Source of the DNA: Candidatus Zixiibacteriota bacterium
Lineage (GTDB): Bacteria > Zixibacteria > MSB-5A5 > GN15 > JACZUZ01
Length of the DNA: 64,000 nucleotides
Assembly: GCA_024280775.1 (NCBI GenBank)
Contig: JAJRPM010000009.1
Coordinates: forward strand, 1-64,000
Direction: 5' to 3'
The translations under genes and the position numbers were made by a program. A model generated the notes under the pieces. That model saw only the letters and a list, made by a program, of their open reading frames with translations. It made no database searches and was not told where the DNA came from. Shown in pieces: positions 63,712-64,000 of this stretch; the stretch's first letter is position 1, and every line of letters starts with the position of its first letter.

Positions 63712-63834
63712 ACTTGATAAAACAGAACTAGGGGGCGCCACCTAACCTATTGTTAATCATCAACTAAGCAACAGGGAAACAGTGGGGAAAACCCATAAAA
63801 AAACCACCTTATTGGCGATAATTGGCGATTTTCC

Positions 63835-63863
63835 TTGCCAAAATGCCGATACTAGTGTAGTAT
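63835..63863 (+). promoter_or_regulatory. Promoter of the cold-shock gene
   Basis: TTGCCA (63835-63840), 17-base spacer, TAGTAT (63858-63863), the same -10 as the tRNA promoter. The transcript start at about 63870 is 100 bases before the csp ATG. Confidence 0.65.
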
Positions 63864-63892
63864 ATACCATTATGTTGACGGAGGTTATGATC

Positions 63893-63943
63893 ATGTTGCG
63901 CAAATTGTTTAGCAGTTCATTGCGTTCTGTCTTTAGTTTTTAA
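63893..63943 (+). CDS. Small upstream ORF (16 codons) in the csp leader
   Basis: ATG 63893 follows GGAGG (63880-63884) by 8 bases, a better ribosome site than most genes here, and encodes a 16-residue basic-hydrophobic peptide beginning MLRKLF and ending SVFSF before TAA. In-frame ATGs at 63872 and 63887 extend it to 23 codons. It lies between the promoter and the csp start, so it may be a leader peptide that couples or attenuates csp translation. Translation itself is inferred. Confidence 0.4.
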   Translation: MLRKLFSSSLRSVFSF

Positions 63944-63971
63944 TTTTTTACCAGTAGTAAGGAGTCATTTC

Positions 63972-64000
63972 ATGGCAGAACGTGAAACAGGAACAGTAAA
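63972..64000 (+). CDS. Cold-shock protein (CspA family), 5' end only
   Basis: Only the first nine codons are in the window (MAERETGTV, then a partial Lys codon). The GTV(K) near position 9 is where cold-shock proteins have their first strand (G-x-V-K-W-F-N), and the gene stands behind a strong promoter with a roughly 100-base leader, as csp genes do. AAGGAG is 7 bases before ATG 63972. The identity is a guess from so few residues. Confidence 0.5.

Overview
The window looks like a chromosomal segment of an aerobic or facultative, outer-membrane-bearing (Gram-negative) bacterium. Evidence: kdsB for lipopolysaccharide KDO, many lipobox lipoproteins, yajC, an mltG/ruvX pair, and oxygen-dependent tyrosine catabolism. 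Several features recall the FCB superphylum (candidate phylum Zixibacteria or relatives): a secreted protein of the type often mislabelled asparagine synthetase B in Bacteroidota, a homogentisate cluster containing acetoacetyl-CoA synthetase and a flavin-reductase-like protein, PKD-rich secreted proteases, and short dispersed palindromes. This placement is inference; no rRNA gene is present. Shine-Dalgarno sites (AAGGAG, GGAGG) and sigma70-like promoters (TTGNNN-N17/18-TANNAT) are visible, unlike the -33/-7 promoters of Bacteroidota.

Layout. 1-1.7 kb: accessory region with REP-like palindromes, a DCC-family protein and a possible PD-(D/E)XK-like protein. 1.8-3.3 kb: PLP decarboxylase. 3.6-10.3 kb: acyl-CoA catabolic cluster (two enoyl-CoA hydratase family proteins, aldehyde dehydrogenase, thiolase, two-subunit CoA-transferase, one lipoprotein). 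10.3-13.4 kb: CheY-like receiver, HflX, AI-2E family permease. 13.4-18.5 kb: one long minus-strand operon gatC-kdsB-pyrG-queD-queE-queC-queF. 18.8-22.4 kb: an unusual signalling group of a degenerate histidine-kinase-like protein, an NtrC-like regulator that has lost its ATPase and sigma54-contact motifs, and a GAF-like protein. 22.5-24.1 kb: ruvX-mltG. 24.3-27.5 kb: dTDP-rhamnose genes rmlA, C-like, B, D. 27.5-32 kb: secreted FCB-type protein, rarA, a HEPN-like protein, small zinc-ribbon protein, lipoprotein.

32.2-40 kb: tyrosine degradation operon with its own promoter and a structured leader: hppD, hmgA, an aminotransferase, a fumarylacetoacetase-family hydrolase, a flavin-reductase-like protein and acetoacetyl-CoA synthetase. 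Together these would take tyrosine to fumarate and acetoacetyl-CoA; the thiolase at 6.5 kb could finish the job. No maleylacetoacetate isomerase is seen. 40-43.3 kb: SDR, P-loop kinase, moaD and a MoaE-MoeB-rhodanese fusion. 43.4-51.5 kb: DEAD-box helicase, a repeat-rich gap, a trypsin-like protease, a UbiD decarboxylase and a large subtilase lipoprotein with five PKD domains. 52.3-58.5 kb: the ytfI/ytfJ-like pair DUF2953-GerW, then yajC, def, fmt, rng and a CYTH protein. 58.6-64 kb: secreted and lipoproteins, tRNA-Ser(UGA), and the first codons of a probable cold-shock gene behind a strong promoter and a small upstream ORF.

The strongest candidates for something undescribed are the catalytically degenerate two-component module at 18.8-22.4 kb with a perfect palindrome in front of its regulator gene, the MoaE-MoeB-rhodanese fusion, the four-way-junction repeat at 45.4 kb, and the hppD leader.
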